Shown here in pieces: positions 33,639 through 44,312 of a stretch of 64,000 bases of DNA. The translations under genes and the position numbers were made by a program. The DNA lies in contig JANFAH010000062.1 in the NCBI GenBank assembly GCA_024663395.1, forward strand, positions 124,001 through 188,000, in the 5' to 3' direction. This DNA comes from Pisolithus tinctorius. Its lineage: Eukaryota; Basidiomycota; Agaricomycetes; Boletales; Pisolithaceae. The number at the start of each line of letters is the position of its first letter. Positions within the stretch are counted from its first letter, which is position 1. Below the pieces are notes generated by a model that was given only the letters and a program-made list of their open reading frames with translations, was not told where the DNA came from and ran no database searches.

Positions 33639-35611
33639 ATGTCGAATACAAACCAAGGGTTGTACACCTTGGCTACCATAATCAAGCGGTAGGTATCAAT
33701 CAGTAGTCACGGGGAATACGTCCTGAAGCAGACGTTGCAACCATCAGATTGGAGGCGGTCGCGTCACGATTCGAGGACCTTGAGGAGACTACACGGAGCA
33801 GAACTTCCAAACGACAGAGCACTAGCACCGTAACTGATGTCCCAGAAGCTCAAGCTGTCCATTCGCCACGTCTAGAACCACTGGTCCCTCCTGCGGTCGT
33901 GATCCAGCCACTTTCGCCGCCGAGTGTGACAGCATTCGATACGATCGTCATCGATGGCAAGCTCAGGGCGTTCGTGGAGTTGACGAAGGCCTTTGCCCCT
34001 CAATTCTTGACTGATCAGGTTTGGTTCAACCCATTAGCCTCTTATGCGCTGTTCCGATTAATCTAGGTCACACTATTTGTCGATGAGCTGAATCTGCTGC
34101 GCAACCTTCTGCTTACTGCCGCAGCATGCAAGAAGCCTGATCATAAGGCCTTTGTGCAGCTGTTGGAGCCGCTGCAAACTGCCATCGAATCAATTTCACG
34201 TGCCAAGGTTACTCATGGAAAGGAGACAGCATGGGTCAACCACCTTTCAGCTGTTGCCGAGAGCGCCCCATGCGTAGGTTGGGTCACTGTGGTAAGCGTG
34301 CAATAATGCTCGTGTAATATCTGGGTTTGAAGGATGCCTTGCAGGAACCGAAACCTGCAGCATACGTCAATGATGTCAAAGACTCTAGCAGATTTTTCAC
34401 AGATAGAGTGCTGAAGGAGTATAAGGGGAAGTACGTGATTGATCTCCAAACCAGTTCGCGACCGCTCAGATTGACGGTTGCACAAGGGACCCTAAGCATA
34501 CAGATTGGGTTCGAGCCCTCATGGCCGTCCTAGATGAGATGAAACGCTACGTTCTGGAGAATCATCCTGTTGGCCTTGCCTGGAATGCTTCTGTAAGAAC
34601 TCCATAATTGTGGCTGCTTGCATATTAAGCATGTTTCTAGGGCGTCCCTGTTTCCGAGTACAAGGCTCCCTCGCCAACACCTGTGGTATCTGGCGCAGCG
34701 GCACCTCCGCCTCCGCCTCCACCCCCTCCTCCGCCCCCGCCTGTCGAAGTTGCTGCTGCGCCTCCGGCTGTTGGTGGCACAGCTGCCGTGATGGCTGAAT
34801 TGAATCGCGGAGCGGAAGTGACCAAGGGATTGAGGAAAGTGGATAAGAGTGAAATGACCCACAAGAATCCAGCGCTTCGCGCTGGCAGCGTGGTCCCGGC
34901 CTCAACAGCCACATCATGTAAGTGATATCTGTGAAGTCAGAACTTCTACGATTCTAAGTACCAGTAGCTGGCAAGAAGCCTGTGAAGCCTGCTAAACCAC
35001 ATGCTTTGATGGGCAAGAAGCCTGCCAAGTTTGCGTTGGAGGGCAACAAGTGGCTGATCGTCCGTGCATTTTGCCACTTTATCTGACTCATCACTGACTT
35101 TCGATACAAACAGGAATATCAAGAGAATGAGCCCGCATTGGAGGTCTCCGGTGCGGAGATCAACCAAATTGTAAATATATTTGGTTGCAAGAACACCACT
35201 GTTGTCATTAAGGGGAAAGTGAACGCAGTAACAATGCGTAAGTGAAGTCAATCTGCTTCCAAGACACTAGGTTCACTTGCTCTCTCGTCAGTTAACTGCA
35301 CCAAGACGTCGGTCCTGGTGGACTCGGTAATTTCATCCGTTGAAATCACCAAGTCGGCTTCGTTTGCGTTGCAGATCACTGGGACTGCGCCGACGATCCA
35401 GGTGGATTCGACGGATTCGGGACAGATATACCTCTCGAAAGCGTGTCTTGGAGTGGAAATTACCACAGCCAAATGCAGTGCTATCAACGTAAGCGTACCC
35501 GTTGAAGGCGAGGAAGATGGCATATTCCAAGAGCAGGCTGTGCCAGAGATGTTGAAGACGGTTGTTCAGAATGGCAAACTTGTGACATCTGTCGTCGAGC
35601 ATGTTGGCTGA
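33639..35611 (+). CDS. CAP1: Adenylyl cyclase-associated protein (CAP/Srv2)
   Basis: Nine exons (33639-33688, 33748-34018, 34067-34291, 34333-34430, 34487-34592, 34641-34917, 34965-35059, 35114-35237, 35292-35611) join exactly to 521 residues. The N terminus MSNTNQGLYTLATIIKRLEA and SRFEDLEETT is the cyclase-binding helix. The helical folded domain contains PHAFVQLLEPLQ-like text (KAFVQLLEPLQTAIESISRA) and HTDWVRALMAVLDEMKRYV. Then comes a polyproline run of about 15 prolines, a WH2-like stretch (EVTKGLRKVDKSEMTHKNP), and the C-terminal CARP beta-helix (KPAKFALEGNKWLIEYQEN, NQIVNIFGCKNTTVVIKGKV, LNCTKTSVLVDSV). CAP links Ras/cAMP signalling to actin turnover by recycling cofilin-bound G-actin. 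It starts 92 bases after the preceding stop. Confidence 0.95.
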
Positions 35612-35877
35612 CCAGTGTCCACTATATACTGTGTGGGCAGTAGTTAGTCTCGGTGGTCGATATCAAACATGCTCTCACGGATTCATTCCTCGTGTCTACC
35701 TCATGCCATCTGTGCGTGCACGCTTTCGCGGACTCTCGGATCAAATTTTTGCAAATTGCGGGATACACTGCCAAGATCTTGACATATGTGGCGCAGTTGA
35801 TAGTCTTCTAGTACAAGCACTGCTTGCTAGCTTCTTATACATAAGTCGCACACCACTACCACACAGACGAGACAGCC

Positions 35878-38800
35878 ATGGACAACGCGGGTTGGCATGC
35901 CCAACGCAGAGCTGAAAGGGTGTGAAATCTCATTTTGATTGCGGCAAAGCACCAATATTGATCAAATGTGTTTCATACTACAGGACTCATATCGCTATTT
36001 CTCTCGTCGCCATAGAGGCTCAGATGGCCAGTACGTTCCAGAGGTGGTGGTGGGACCGCTGCCGAGTGGCCAATATACGACACAGTCGCCACCCGAGCTT
36101 GCCCCTCGGCCTTCCAACGTCGTACGTCCCGGACTTACCGTACCACCTAACGGTGCCTCACTGACCTCGTATCGTAGAGCGACTCCGCCATGCATAGGGT
36201 AGGCTTGGCACAGCTGCCCCCTGCTGAACGCGCCAGGGCACAGAGAATACCGCAAATGGATCCGGTTCTTCAGTTTATGGTCGGTCCGCTGTTACGATAC
36301 GATACGGTTGACATGAATGGCGTCTGGCATGGTGCAGCGCTTATTGTTAGTGGGTATCAGATAAAATCTAACCGTTTAAATAGACTGTTGATATTGTCGT
36401 TGTACCTTGTAGCCGCTGATGCCGGATCATTCTATGACCCTGTGCCTGTCCTAACGTACCAATGGGATCCAGAGGAGCCAGCGAGAACACCGAACGGTTC
36501 CACGCTGTCGACTTTCTCCAAATACGATCTGTCACCCCATCCAGCGGACCCTCATGCAACTGCACTACTTACCTGGGAAGAGTCAAAAACTAAGGCTACA
36601 TCGATTGACCAGACTCAACGCGTGGTGGGTCAGGAGATATATGTGTACAGCGGACGTGGTGGGTGAGTTTGGAACCATCTTCAGTCTAGGATCAAGCTTG
36701 TGTCTGAACGAGAACAGGACATTCACGTTTTGGCGATTTCCAATCCGCATACAACTTGGGTATAATGAGCTGTGCATCAAGTATAGCATTAATGGAGGCA
36801 TGCAGCTTTCCTTTCATGTCCCGACAATTCAACAGAATATGCGATGGGCTACCTATTCTGTGAGTTCTCATAACGAAACCGTGGCTGTTACAGTTTGTAC
36901 TCAAACTACTTTTTTTTTCTCAAGTGTAATGGGTTTAGTGCTGGTGTCAATCCCGATGATTTTCGAGGACCCGGGTTTAGGAGTGGGTATGACCCGATGT
37001 GGGTCGACCTCCTGCAACAGCATTCACAGAAACCTTTCCACGTCCTGGTTGGAGGTGGCGACCAGCTCTATTGCGACTCGTAAGCTTTATCAAACTACGG
37101 GCATCTACATTAAAGACTCATTCATTGATCAGCTTAACCCGAGAGCCCGAGATGCAAGATTGGGTACACTCACAGAATACAACCGCTAAATTATCGTGTC
37201 CTCTCACACCCGAGGTCACCGAATGCATTGACCGATTCCTTTTCAACCATTATTGTGCTTCGTTCAGACATGGTGCATTTGCCCGAGCCAACAGTTCTAT
37301 GTGAGTTGGTCACTTACGAATGTACGCGTTTGGCTGATATATACTTCCACTTAAGTCCTATGCTGAATATGTGCGGTGCGTCGTTTGAACCCGGGAACCA
37401 TGTGCTTAATTAACCTGTCCGTTGCCAGATGATCATGGTGCGCCACGTCACATATACCATTTACGTTTTTGCTGACGGTCTTGGTTTGGTGTAAAGATTT
37501 GGTATGGTTTTCCACTTGCGCCAGTTTGTAGTAAGCTGATAAGTGACGTCATCTAAAGATTGACGGGTTCGGAAGCTGTAATGGTGATCACCGGTCCAAG
37601 AATTATTTACTGATGAGTACCTCAGATCCGGACGACTTACAGTCTTGCCCAATTTTCCGAGCGTAAGTTCCGTCTATTTTTCCCCACTGTCTCTAACTTT
37701 ACGTTTCTCGCAGCATCGGTTCTCGTGGTTACTTTTTCTTCCTGCTTTTCCAGTGCTTCATCAATCGTATGTGTGATGCCACAAAGCGTGTCCGCTGGTA
37801 TTAAGGACTCTTCTGCCCAGCGTATTATGACGGTCTCAGTGACAGACCCGGTGAACACCCGTTCAAATCGCTTGTTCTAGGATCCCAGGGGCCGTTTGTT
37901 GGGTTGCCCTCACATTCATTCCTTGCACCCTTGGGACCAAATGTGCAGATTCTGATGCTGGATTGCCGGTAGTTTCTCTCTCTGTCGCGTTCAACAGACC
38001 AGAGCTAACGTCATCTCAAGTGCCGAAAGGAAAAAAGACACGGTTTGCAGCCAAGCTCAGTACAAGAAGATTTTCGACTACATCACACAGCTGCCAAGTA
38101 GTGTCGAGCACCTGATTGTGCAACTCGGTACGTTGAGGTGATAGAGTGTTCTCTGGAAGGCGTTCCAACGTTGAGTGTCAGGAGTTCCTATTGCATATCC
38201 TCGCCTCGTGTTCTTGGAGACAGCGCTTGAATCTAAGCTAAACCCACTGATCGCATTAGGCCGCACTCGTAGCTTCGGTTTGGGTGGCTTGGTGAATAAA
38301 TTCAACTCGGATGCAGAATTACTGGATGATCTGGTGCGAGTCGGACTAAACTGTGTTGATCGCTCACTGGAACTATGCTTCAGAACGATCACTGGACGGC
38401 AACGGCGCACAAAGTATGTGACTCATCAACTGGTGATTTGACATATTCATGGGAACACGGTTTGGGTTTTAGAAAGAACGCAATACCTTTATCCAGGAAC
38501 TTCAAGGTATCGCAAAGATGAAACGCCTTCGCATCACCTTTTTATCAGGAGATGTACACTGTGCCGCTGTTGGGGTTTTAAGGACTTTAGCTGGGGGAAA
38601 GAACACGCCCGAAGTACCTCCTTCAGTAGACTTCCGGTATATGATCAACGTCGTGACCAGCGCAATTGTGAACACTCCGTGAGTCTCAAGACCAGCAGCG
38701 CTTCTTTTTCAGAGGGCTAAAGTAAAGCATGCTAGTCCACCCGTTGGGGTTATCACTATGGTTTCCTCGTTGGCAACCAAAATGCACAAGACACTTCACT

Positions 38801-39137
38801 ATGCACAGACTGACGAAACGATGGTAATGAACATTCCAATCCGTTCTTGTAAATACGTCGAGTTGACCAACGCCTATAGATGCCAATATTTACTCACGAT
38901 CCAGATGGCACAGTGCGCGTTAAAAACAAGTATATCATGGGTCGGCGGAACTGGTGTGCTGTGCGGTGGGATAACAGAACGGGAGAAATGATATTCGATC
39001 TCCGCGTAGAGAAAGAGAAAGGTGTGGGCACCAGCGTCAGGTGAGCCAACCTTTGCTTTTTCAGAGACAGGCATAACTCAATTTAGTGCAGTTATGAGGT
39101 GAAAGTCCCACCGCCGCAGTGGGCTCCAGGGCGCTAG
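35878..39137 (+). CDS. PhoD-like phosphatase, copy 1
   Basis: A gene of about 15 exons that reads through without stops when spliced by eye. The start MDNAGWHAQRRAER is followed by an intron, then YRYFSRRHRGSDGQYVPEVV, IPQMDPVLQFMVGPLLRYDT, VWHGAALIVTADAGSFYDP, VVGQEIYVYSGRGGTFTFWR, NGFSAGVNPDDFRGPGF, HVLVGGGDQLYCDS, CDDHDLIDGFGSYPDDLQ, RAIGSRGYFFFLLFQCFIN, LMLDCRAERK, LDDLNDHWTATAHK, ITFLSGDVHCAAVG, VVTSAIVNTPPPVG and a tail ending PQWAPGR. This is the fungal PhoD_2 metallophosphatase-like family; the Asp/His ligands in CDDHD and GDVHC are present. Substrate unknown. A 5-nt exon (37497-37501) supplies part of the DHDLI motif. It lies downstream of CAP; its 3' neighbour is now a transposon. 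Confidence 0.87.
37497..37501 (+). other. 5-nt microexon of PhoD copy 1
   Basis: ATTTG, preceded by GTGTAAAG and followed by GTATGG. Joining CAT-G to AT-TTG to ATT-GAC gives HDLIDGFGS, the sequence the family needs. Direct joining of the flanking exons shifts the frame. The same five bases are kept in copy 2. Confidence 0.65.
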
Positions 39138-40105
39138 GACAGTCGGAATTATTTTTCACATTCTATCCGTATCGTATGCCATTATTTACTGGCTAGTTTT
39201 TTGTATGTAGTGTGCACCATTATTGCTGTTTCAGGAAAGGTTTGCCATGAGAGAAAAACCTCAAAATTGCCACCACTCCCTTGTCTTGCAGCACACATCT
39301 CAGAATTGAAATATCTCGTGAACCAGAACAGCTAGTGCCCTAATTCCTTCAGATTTGGACTCCCCGTATTCAATTCCAGGGCACCATGACAAGAAATCCA
39401 CCATTCACCATTCTGTTCTCACTCTCAAAAATTACCCCCTTGTGGATGGTGTGGTCACATCTGCTCATGCAAGAACACCTTTTTTCAAGTCAAAGTCCAA
39501 ACAAGTAAGGACTTTGTATGGTGCTGGAGGGCAGGGAAGTGTTCTTGAAATGATAACTATGGTAATCTTCACTGTAGCTTATGTTTGCATCTTTTGATAG
39601 AGGCAAGTTACTTCCCAATGGCCTCTCTGCATGCTGTATCACCCACTGTGCTGCAGGTGTGTGAGTATTGCTTGGGTATGTGCCATGGACATTTCATTGA
39701 TGATGGTTCCAGCAGTCCAGGTGTGATGGCAACATAGGTAGCCACAATGATCATGGCACTAGCAGTGTGACGAGGTTAACCTTTGCCAGCCATTGCTACT
39801 TTGCCTGGATAGTCAATACTACTACATTATTAACCACATCTCTCCTCAGGTCATTTGATGTAGGATCCTTTGTAGTCCATTTCTTGAATTGATTTGTGAC
39901 CAAGTTTTGGCAACAATGAATCTCCATGGTGTTGTCTTAGTGTACAAGCTGGTTTCAATTTTCACTACTCAAACTTCCTTCATTGATGCACAGGTAGAGT
40001 CAGTAGAAAAACTTTGTAACAAATGAGAGTGAATAGTACATCAGTTCATCAATGACCAGTGATCCTATAGCCATGGGATTTCCACAACTACAGATCATTG
40101 CACCT

Positions 40106-40819
40106 TGTCAAGTCCGGGCCTACTCTGACCAACTCCGACGCTATACAAGGTCTAGAGAGTGGTTCGGAAGCAAGTCCGACACACAGGAACAGAACTCCGA
40201 CTAGCGGAGTGTCGGCAGGAACGAAGACTGCCGAGACAGAGGCGGAGCGGAGTGAGGGCGTTGGGTTTAGCTTGTGTGCTACCCCCTTGCACGATCTCAG
40301 CCCTCGTATTTCAGAGGGAGAGTATAGACAGAAGGTCGGAGGTAAGTCCGACAGACAGAAGACGGAGTCAGGAGGAGTAGGAACTAAGTTGATATTCGTA
40401 CTGAGGAACAGCGGAGTACAGTACATGTCTTTATACTGCTACGGAGGTACAGTAACCAGAATTGGAATTGACATACAGAGACTCATAAGTTTTCAAGTAA
40501 AATTTCCTAGACGACGAATGAAGGGTAGATGGAGGACATACGAACGGGTAACACAGAACATCCAGAAAAGGAAGCAGTCCAGGCGCTGGACCATGCGGTG
40601 AGCGTGCTGCGGAGTACCTGACTGCGAAGGTAGTCACATGACCCCTCAGAGGATGGACCGCTCGGTCCGGTAGGAGAGCGACACAAGTCCAACAGTAGTT
40701 GGAGCGGAGATGGTTTGCAACCAACAGAAGTTGGGTGGAGTTGGTGTGGAGTGAGTGAATGACCGGTGGAGTGGAGCATGGAGTGAGTAAGGGCTTAGTG
40801 TGAACGCACGGTTATGACA
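40106..40819 (-). repeat. 3' LTR of the gypsy element
   Basis: 714 bp, TG...CA ends, preceded (minus strand) by the polypurine tract. The accessory gene on the plus strand starts about 200 bases inside this LTR, so the LTR may also drive antisense transcription. Confidence 0.93.
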
Positions 40820-42431
40820 GTGCCCCCCCCTTAGGGCCTGAACCCCTGAAGGCCACATGTACAGAACGAGATCAACACGAGTTGATCATTTGAAATTATT
40901 TTGATGCCTCGAGGATAATGGGTTTAGCCGCGGTGGAGCTCTGTCGGAGTTTGAAGTTCTGCTTAAAAACACGTGTTAGGGTACCAATCCCTCGTATCCC
41001 ACCCCCCCCACCATCATGTCCTCTCAATGTCAGAACAAAACCCCCCAGCCCACCCCTGGTCACTCTCGTGACTACTCCCAGGTCGCTGACGATGACCTAG
41101 TCATCCTTACAGACGACTCGACGGACACCGAGCGCGAGAAGACAGCGGAGAAGGCACATCGGCGAGAAGAGGCGGAGATGAAGGAGTGAGAACGCGAGGC
41201 AGAGCGCAAGGCCAAACGAGAGGAGGCCAAGCAATGAAAGGTGGAAGAGGTGCGGCAGGAGGCGGAGCGGAGGCAGAGAGAGGAGGAAGAAGCACAGCAG
41301 AAGAAGGCGGCGGATGAAGAGGCCGAAAGGCAAAGACAGAGAGCGGCGGAAGAGGCAGAGAAGCAGAGGCATAGGGCCTCTCAGGAGAGGGCCCAGGCCA
41401 GGCGGGACGAGGCCGCGCAAAGGTGAGTGACAGAACTCAACCAGTCAGGCGGAGCTGACTTGTATTTTTATTTCAGGTTAAGCGGCACAGTCTACAACAT
41501 CAACACCGCCCAGAGGGTCCCTGGGACCTCTGTGGTGGTCACCGCGACCAGGTGGCCCCCTTGCACTCGCTGCATAGCAAGTCTGATGGCGGGTCAGTGC
41601 GAGCCAGGGCAAGGTAAGACCAGGGCCTGTGTGCCCTGCCACAACAAGAAGAAAACCTGCAGCTGGATGAGGGAAGAGGCGGCAGTGGGACCTTCACAGA
41701 AGAGGGCAGGGACAGGGAGCTCCCGAGGGGAGAAGAAGAAGAAGCCACGAGGGAAGGGGAAGGCAAGGGCGACGGAGACGGAGGAGGCGGACGACGAGTG
41801 GGAGGTAGGCGGAGAAGAGGACGAGCCTGTGACCCCACTCGAGGGTCCCTTGGGTGCAGGAGTCCACACGCGGTGGGCGGAGTGGGAGCGTGAGTGACAG
41901 CTGCAAGCCATGGAGAGGCAGGCCGATGCGCACGAGACCGCTGCGCTGGCCTTCGAGAGGATGGCAGAGGCAGCGGAGCAGATGGCGGAGGCTGCAGGCG
42001 GACCGCCAACGAGTGGGCGCTGTACCGTTGTCACACACCAAAGGTGTTGTGGACATGGTTACAGTTGACTCTGCCTAACTCGTTGACGAGTTGCGCACAA
42101 TGCCCGTGCATGCAGATGAAGACTAAAGGCCTCATGCGTAGAAAGACTGTTGGACGTGAACAGTCATCCTTCGCACAAGATCGAGTCGTCAGTGCTAAAG
42201 AGAAAAGAGGAAGCGAGTTAAGCGCGCATTAAAGGTTTTTAGCGCCCGTGTACAGCATTCCGGTTTTCGTCATGTCTCCGCCATTTCCAAAGATGTCAAC
42301 TCGGTTCACATGCTCGCTTAAAGTGCTCAGCCCCACGATTCTTCCTTCCAAATTTGGAGAGGATCCTCGCACCCTGCACGCTTCTACAGCACTCCATCCA
42401 TCAGACGCTCATTTCGCTAAGTCCATCAATC

Positions 42432-42911
42432 ATGGCCACCTCTTCGTCGATCATCTCGCTTGTCTCATTTGCCAGAGACAGTGGCTACGTATATCTGCCA
42501 GGCATTCCCACCAGCTTCCGTCCTGAAGCCCCCTGGTTCATCCCATCATTGTCAGCCCCATCTCGTCCCATGCAGCTTGGTCAGCGTGTTCTCCTTGTCA
42601 GTATGACTTCCAGAAGGACGTTCTTTGGTCACCTCAGGTCTGTCACTCGGTTAGAAAGGTCTTATGTGGTCGTTTCAGTCTCCCCAGTTGATGAAGCATA
42701 TGGATCGTTCCTTCCTGCTCCCTGCACCGTCTTTATTCCAGTCTCGTCCGTCATTCTTCCTGCATTGCGACAGCTGCAGTATAATCTACTGTCCTCCAGC
42801 CTCCCTGATCACATTCATGACGAGTATGACATGCATCTTGCCTTCTTACTGCAAGATCCAGCAGAAGACATCCCCCCTTCTCCTCCTCCTCCATCAGAAC
42901 CCCGTCCATGA
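42432..42911 (+). CDS. Open frame of unknown function inside the 1.84-kb insertion
   Basis: From MATSSSIISLVSFARDSGYV to a proline-rich end PPSPPPPSEPRP, 159 residues (185 if begun at 42354). It is the longest frame in the insertion and lies on the same strand as its TATA box but upstream of it. I recognise no domain. It may be a captured host fragment or chance. Confidence 0.3.
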   Translation: MATSSSIISLVSFARDSGYVYLPGIPTSFRPEAPWFIPSLSAPSRPMQLGQRVLLVSMTSRRTFFGHLRSVTRLERSYVVVSVSPVDEAYGSFLPAPCTVFIPVSSVILPALRQLQYNLLSSSLPDHIHDEYDMHLAFLLQDPAEDIPPSPPPPSEPRP

Positions 42912-43348
42912 AGTTTTTGTTAACTTTGCTGAGAGGATGGAAGGGTGGGAGACACGATCGCGTATGCTCTCATTGCCCCACAGACCCCCAATGCCCTAGC
43001 CCCCTTTGACACCTGACTCATGCCCTTCAATTCTGGAATTAATACTTCCCTATCTGGAAACACCGTCCATCTGTCATGCCATCTTTGGATCTAGAGATGT
43101 CTCCGCCGAGATCTGACTTGCATCGCCACCCCCTAATGTGATATCAGTGCGCTTACTCAGTTTCTGACTCTATTTGACTCGTTCTGTGGTGTTTTGACTA
43201 TCCTTGACTCATTCGTTGCCAATACTTACCAATCTTCTTTGCTTGCTTACTTATCATTTCTCGCTTACTCATCATGATTACTCAGTCCTTACTCATTACT
43301 TACCAAGTGTTTGTGCCTTGTTTGTCACAAGCAGTGCTCCCCCCTCAG

Positions 43349-43356
43349 TATATAAA
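43349..43356 (+). promoter_or_regulatory. TATA box in the 1.84-kb insertion
   Basis: TATATAAA followed by a short C-rich stretch; likely the LTR promoter. If active it would read into the 3' part of the accessory gene. Confidence 0.55.
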
Positions 43357-44312
43357 CCCCCATGTACTTAGCTACCCACAATCAATCAAGAAGTCACTCA
43401 GAAGTCAGCTCAGCTCAGCATATCTTGTCGTCGACAGTTGAGGCTCATTCGGAAGAGTCTATCTGTCTTCATTCATATCATTGGTAGTTGAGGCTCCATC
43501 AAGGGTCTATCTACCTTCATCTGAAGTATCATCTGTGCTCTGTCAGCACACCTGCTTAGTCATCCATTCACTCCTGCGTAACTCATCATCGACTTGCGCC
43601 AGGAGCATATTCTATCAAAAGTCCATTACCCCCAAGTACTTTCGGCTGAACACCTTCACTCTGTTCAGCATCCCCTTCCCAATCATTGTCCATTCGTCTT
43701 CTCCTGCGTAACTCGTCAACGACTTGCGCCAGGAGCACCTCCACTTGAAGTCTTCCCCACTTTAGGTTTCTCTGCCCTCCAGGTTCTGCAGAGGTAAACC
43801 ACCACTCGCACATATTTGTCTTTTGTGTTGGTTTGGTTGGTTTATACTGCCTTTCCACACTTTGACTCACACCGTGCCTGGGCAGAGTGGGCGGAGATGA
43901 GGAGAAGGGAGGATGCGCGTGAGGCCAGAGTGGCCGAGTTCAAACACGCAGGAGGAGGATGGAAGAGGCCGCAGTCAGAGGCAGCGGAGGACCAGCGAGA
44001 GGAAGCGGATGAAGGTGCAGAGGGGGATAATGAGGAAGAAGCCGAAGGAGAGCAGGAAGGCGGTGAAGAACAGGAGGGTGGCGGAGAGCAAGCGATGGAA
44101 GAGTAGAGTAGTTTTGTTTTCTTTTTGTTTTCTTTTTTTTTTTTTTTTTTTTGTCTTTAGTTTGTATATTTTGTATTACTACGAGATAGGCTTGTGATTT
44201 TGTTTGTGACTCTGAGAAGTGAAATGGATAAGCGGAGAAAATTCTAAAGTACTTAAGATAGTTCGGTAAGAGGTGGAGTTGGCCCGCGGAGGAAGTTTAT
44301 GTAGGCGGAGTA

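Larger units (their letters stand above)
35781..39222. repeat. Tandem unit 1, PhoD part
   Basis: Matches 51564-55006 in the same orientation, 15.78 kb apart, at high identity through exons and introns. Unit 1 continues after the inserted transposons at 50761-51563. Confidence 0.93.
42029..43870 (+). mobile_element. 1.84-kb insertion, probable solo LTR
   Basis: Flanked by a perfect ACCGT duplication (42024-42028 and 43871-43875) and starting TGTCAC. If a 4-bp CCGT duplication is assumed instead, the element ends in CACA and so has TG...CA ends. A clear TATATAAA at 43349 followed by CCCCCATGTA and a CA-rich leader looks like an LTR promoter and start region. A 16-base piece containing GACTTGCGCCAGGAGCA occurs twice (near 43590 and 43721). 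No pol-like sequence, so a solo LTR of a different gypsy family is the simplest reading. Confidence 0.6.
41016..44105 (+). pseudogene. Opposite-strand accessory gene of the gypsy element (coiled coil plus Zn2Cys6-like cluster)
   Basis: Begins with ATG at 41016 (MSSQCQNKTPQPTPGHS) and runs into a long charged coiled coil (EEAERQRQRAAEEAEKQRHR). A GT-AG intron near 41423-41476 leads to a cysteine cluster with spacing C-X2-C-X8-C-X9-C-X2-C-X6-C: PCTRC, then GQC, then ACVPC, then KKKTC. This closely resembles the fungal Zn2Cys6 DNA-binding cluster and is followed by basic KKKKPRGKGKAR. An acidic tail follows (EEADDEWEVGGEEDE). In-frame TGA codons at 41187, 41235 and 41895 break it. A 1.84-kb insert at 42029-43870 splits it; removing the insert restores NEWALYRAWAEWAEMRRRED, ending in an acidic tail at 44105. 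One frame slip remains near 42000. Function unknown; a role in element regulation or targeting is only a guess. Confidence 0.6.

Noticed and set aside
34530..34917. Glycine/arginine-rich minus-strand frames at CAP
   Set aside because: Antisense of the CAP polyproline run; not a gene.
40098..40601. 167-residue frame in the left LTR and its twin near 49427-49785
   Set aside because: Lies entirely within the LTR and occurs in both LTRs; no start context or family resemblance.
41539..42056. Long minus-strand frames opposite the accessory gene
   Set aside because: Pro/Ser/Leu-rich shadows of the charged coiled-coil frame on the plus strand.
44110..44160. Long T run (over 20 T) as a terminator
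   Set aside because: Probably part of the 3' untranslated stretch between convergent element genes; no Pol III gene precedes it.
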